This document shows, piece by piece, positions 63,009-64,000 of a DNA stretch of 64,000 nucleotides (the first letter of the stretch is position 1; each line of letters begins with the position of its first letter). The notes under the pieces are model-generated. The model was not told the DNA's origin, made no database searches, and saw only the letters and a program-made list of their open reading frames with translations. Where the stretch lies: NCBI GenBank assembly GCA_951799405.1, contig OX637363.1, forward strand, positions 6,448,001 to 6,512,000. The letters are read 5' to 3'. A program made the translations under genes and the position numbers. This DNA is from Agapetus fuscipes (lineage: Eukaryota; Arthropoda; Insecta; Trichoptera; Glossosomatidae).

Positions 63009-63329
63009 GACAATTATATTAATTTTAAAACTAAACAAATTTCAAAACTTAATTTAACTCGGATATTTCACGAACCGTTTAGAGAGAACTTACATCACTC
63101 TCGACGTTTCGTCGGCGACGTAGCCAACGTCTTCAGGAAAACATCCTCTCTGCACGACGACTGAGGATGAATTGGCTACGTCGCCGACGAAACGTCGAGA
63201 ATGATGTAAGTTCTCTCTAAACGGTTCGTGAAATATCCGAGTTTAATTAAGTTTTGAAATTTGTTTAGTTTTAAAATTAATATAATTGTCAAAATGTCAA
63301 ACGACCGTAATTCTAACTCAAACCTAATG
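63009..63329 (+). mobile_element. Penelope-like palindrome, family M2
   Basis: 115-bp arms (63,013-63,127; 63,172-63,286) and the one-sided tail TGTCAAAATGTCAAACGACC. GTTATGTT flanks it at 63,001 and 63,330. Minus-strand core CUGAAGA, stem CGUUGGC/GCCGACG, AAACG. Compared with 44.04 kb, two stem positions differ and both remain paired through G-U or G-C. Confidence 0.6.
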
Positions 63330-63338
63330 GTTATGTTT

Positions 63339-64000
63339 TTCAATATCTCTGTACTATCAACATTTGCTAAAATATTTGAAAGTTTGATTCATAAGAATCT
63401 ACTTGAAAATATTAAATCCCGTATCACTATTCATCAACATGGCTTCCTGCCAAAAAGATCTACTGTCTCTAATCTTCTAACTATTAGTAAAGACGTAGCA
63501 TCTAATCTGGATTCTCAGCTCCAGACAGATGTAGTGTATACGGATTTCTCTAAAGCATTTGATCAGGTAGATCACGATATTCTTCTTGAGAAAATGCACA
63601 TACTGGGATTCTCCAAATCCCTGTTATTATTCTTTGCCTCCTATCTAAGGAACAGGCAACAGTACGTCAACATTAATGGTTTTACCTCAAACACCTTTCA
63701 ACCGTTCTCAGGCGTTCCACAAGGATCAAATTTGGGTCCTTTGGCGTTTATTATTTTCATTAATGACATAATTGATCATATTAAACACAGCTCTTGTCTC
63801 CTTTATGCAGACGATCTAAAGATTTATGTGAAAGTCGTAGATACTCACGACTGCATAAATCTACAAGAAGATTTAGATGCATTAGCAGCTTGGGCTGAGA
63901 AAAACAAGCTCATCTTTAATTCAAAGAAATGTGTCTCAATGTCCTTTAGTAAATCTTTTAGACCCATCTTGCATGAGTACAGTATTGGTGGGCAATTATT
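63339..64000 (+). mobile_element. Jockey-like LINE reverse transcriptase, cut by window end
   Basis: Open frame (phase of ATG 63,327) to the window end, about 220 codons: NISVLSTFAKIFESLIHKNL, QHGFLPKRSTVSNLL, VVYTDFSKAFDQVDHDILLE, FSGVPQGSNLGPLAFIIF and LLYADDLKIYVKVVD. These are RT motifs 1-5 of Jockey-group non-LTR elements, with catalytic F/YADD intact. It is 5'-truncated at RT motif 1, and the first few codons belong to the flank. No stop or frameshift within the visible part, so relatively young. Confidence 0.85.

Overview
This window is AT-rich eukaryotic DNA packed with transposable elements. It is most likely from an arthropod, probably an insect. The evidence is RTE-like and Jockey-like non-LTR retrotransposons (the right-edge copy carries YADDLK), tRNA-headed SINEs, Penelope-like palindromes, and one candidate TATA-less promoter with insect-style Inr and DPE spacing. 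The species cannot be named from sequence alone, and no host protein-coding gene was recognised with confidence. Almost all long ORFs are retrotransposon fragments or frames opposite them.

Names used here. RepA is a unit of about 250-290 bp, present roughly 50 times on both strands, that starts near TTCCTTGACTTATAGG and ends in CTTAGATTAGATTA-type repeats. Several junctions show it is the 3' UTR of an RTE-like LINE (RTE-d), although it also moves alone. RTE-a, -b, -c and -e are sister LINE lineages told apart by their tail repeats. T1 is a tRNA-headed SINE core (box A TAGTCCAGTGG, box B GGTTCGAATCC, then a body of about 140 bp). T1 occurs with three different 3' ends: T1a is fused to a second tRNA-headed module (T2) ending in (TTGCG)n; T1b ends in the 3' end of a Jockey/CR1-group LINE plus poly(A); T1c ends in CTCTTGAGGTGTGATACAC...AAATAAATCATCC and a TAA/ATT-rich tail. 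T2 also occurs alone.

Layout. 1-10 kb: RTE and RepA copies, a minisatellite, an SINE dimer and the fullest RTE-d to RepA junction (4.3-4.96 kb). 9-21 kb: dense SINEs, two L2/CR1-like LINE ends with GGCGCTAT...(ATT)n tails, and several nested insertions. 22-23 kb: the best RTE-b reverse-transcriptase remnant (294 codons). 23.9-28.1 kb: a CR1-like LINE, a perfect 143-bp snap-back repeat, a 700-bp palindrome, a fold-back element made of 72-bp repeats, a Penelope-like palindrome, and the LINE that donates the T1b tail. 28-36 kb: RTE-a, more SINEs, a candidate micro-exon (35.04 kb) and a Penelope-like palindrome with a 16-bp target duplication. 36.2-38.7 kb is the least repetitive part and holds a CpG-rich patch and a candidate promoter with first exon. 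38.7-54.9 kb: more LINE, SINE and RepA nesting and a 163-bp tandem array. 55.2-57.0 kb: a 1.84-kb TIR DNA transposon with a decayed ORF. 57-64 kb: RepA copies, a promoter-like motif cluster, a Harbinger-like MITE, a Penelope-like palindrome and the start of a Jockey-like LINE that runs off the window.

How the parts work together. These are mobile elements using one another. T1b carries the recognition tail of a LINE present in the window, and RepA probably depends on the RTE-d machinery. At least ten loci share a CUGANGA-(U)-stem-GAAA core resembling the hammerhead ribozymes known from Penelope-like elements.
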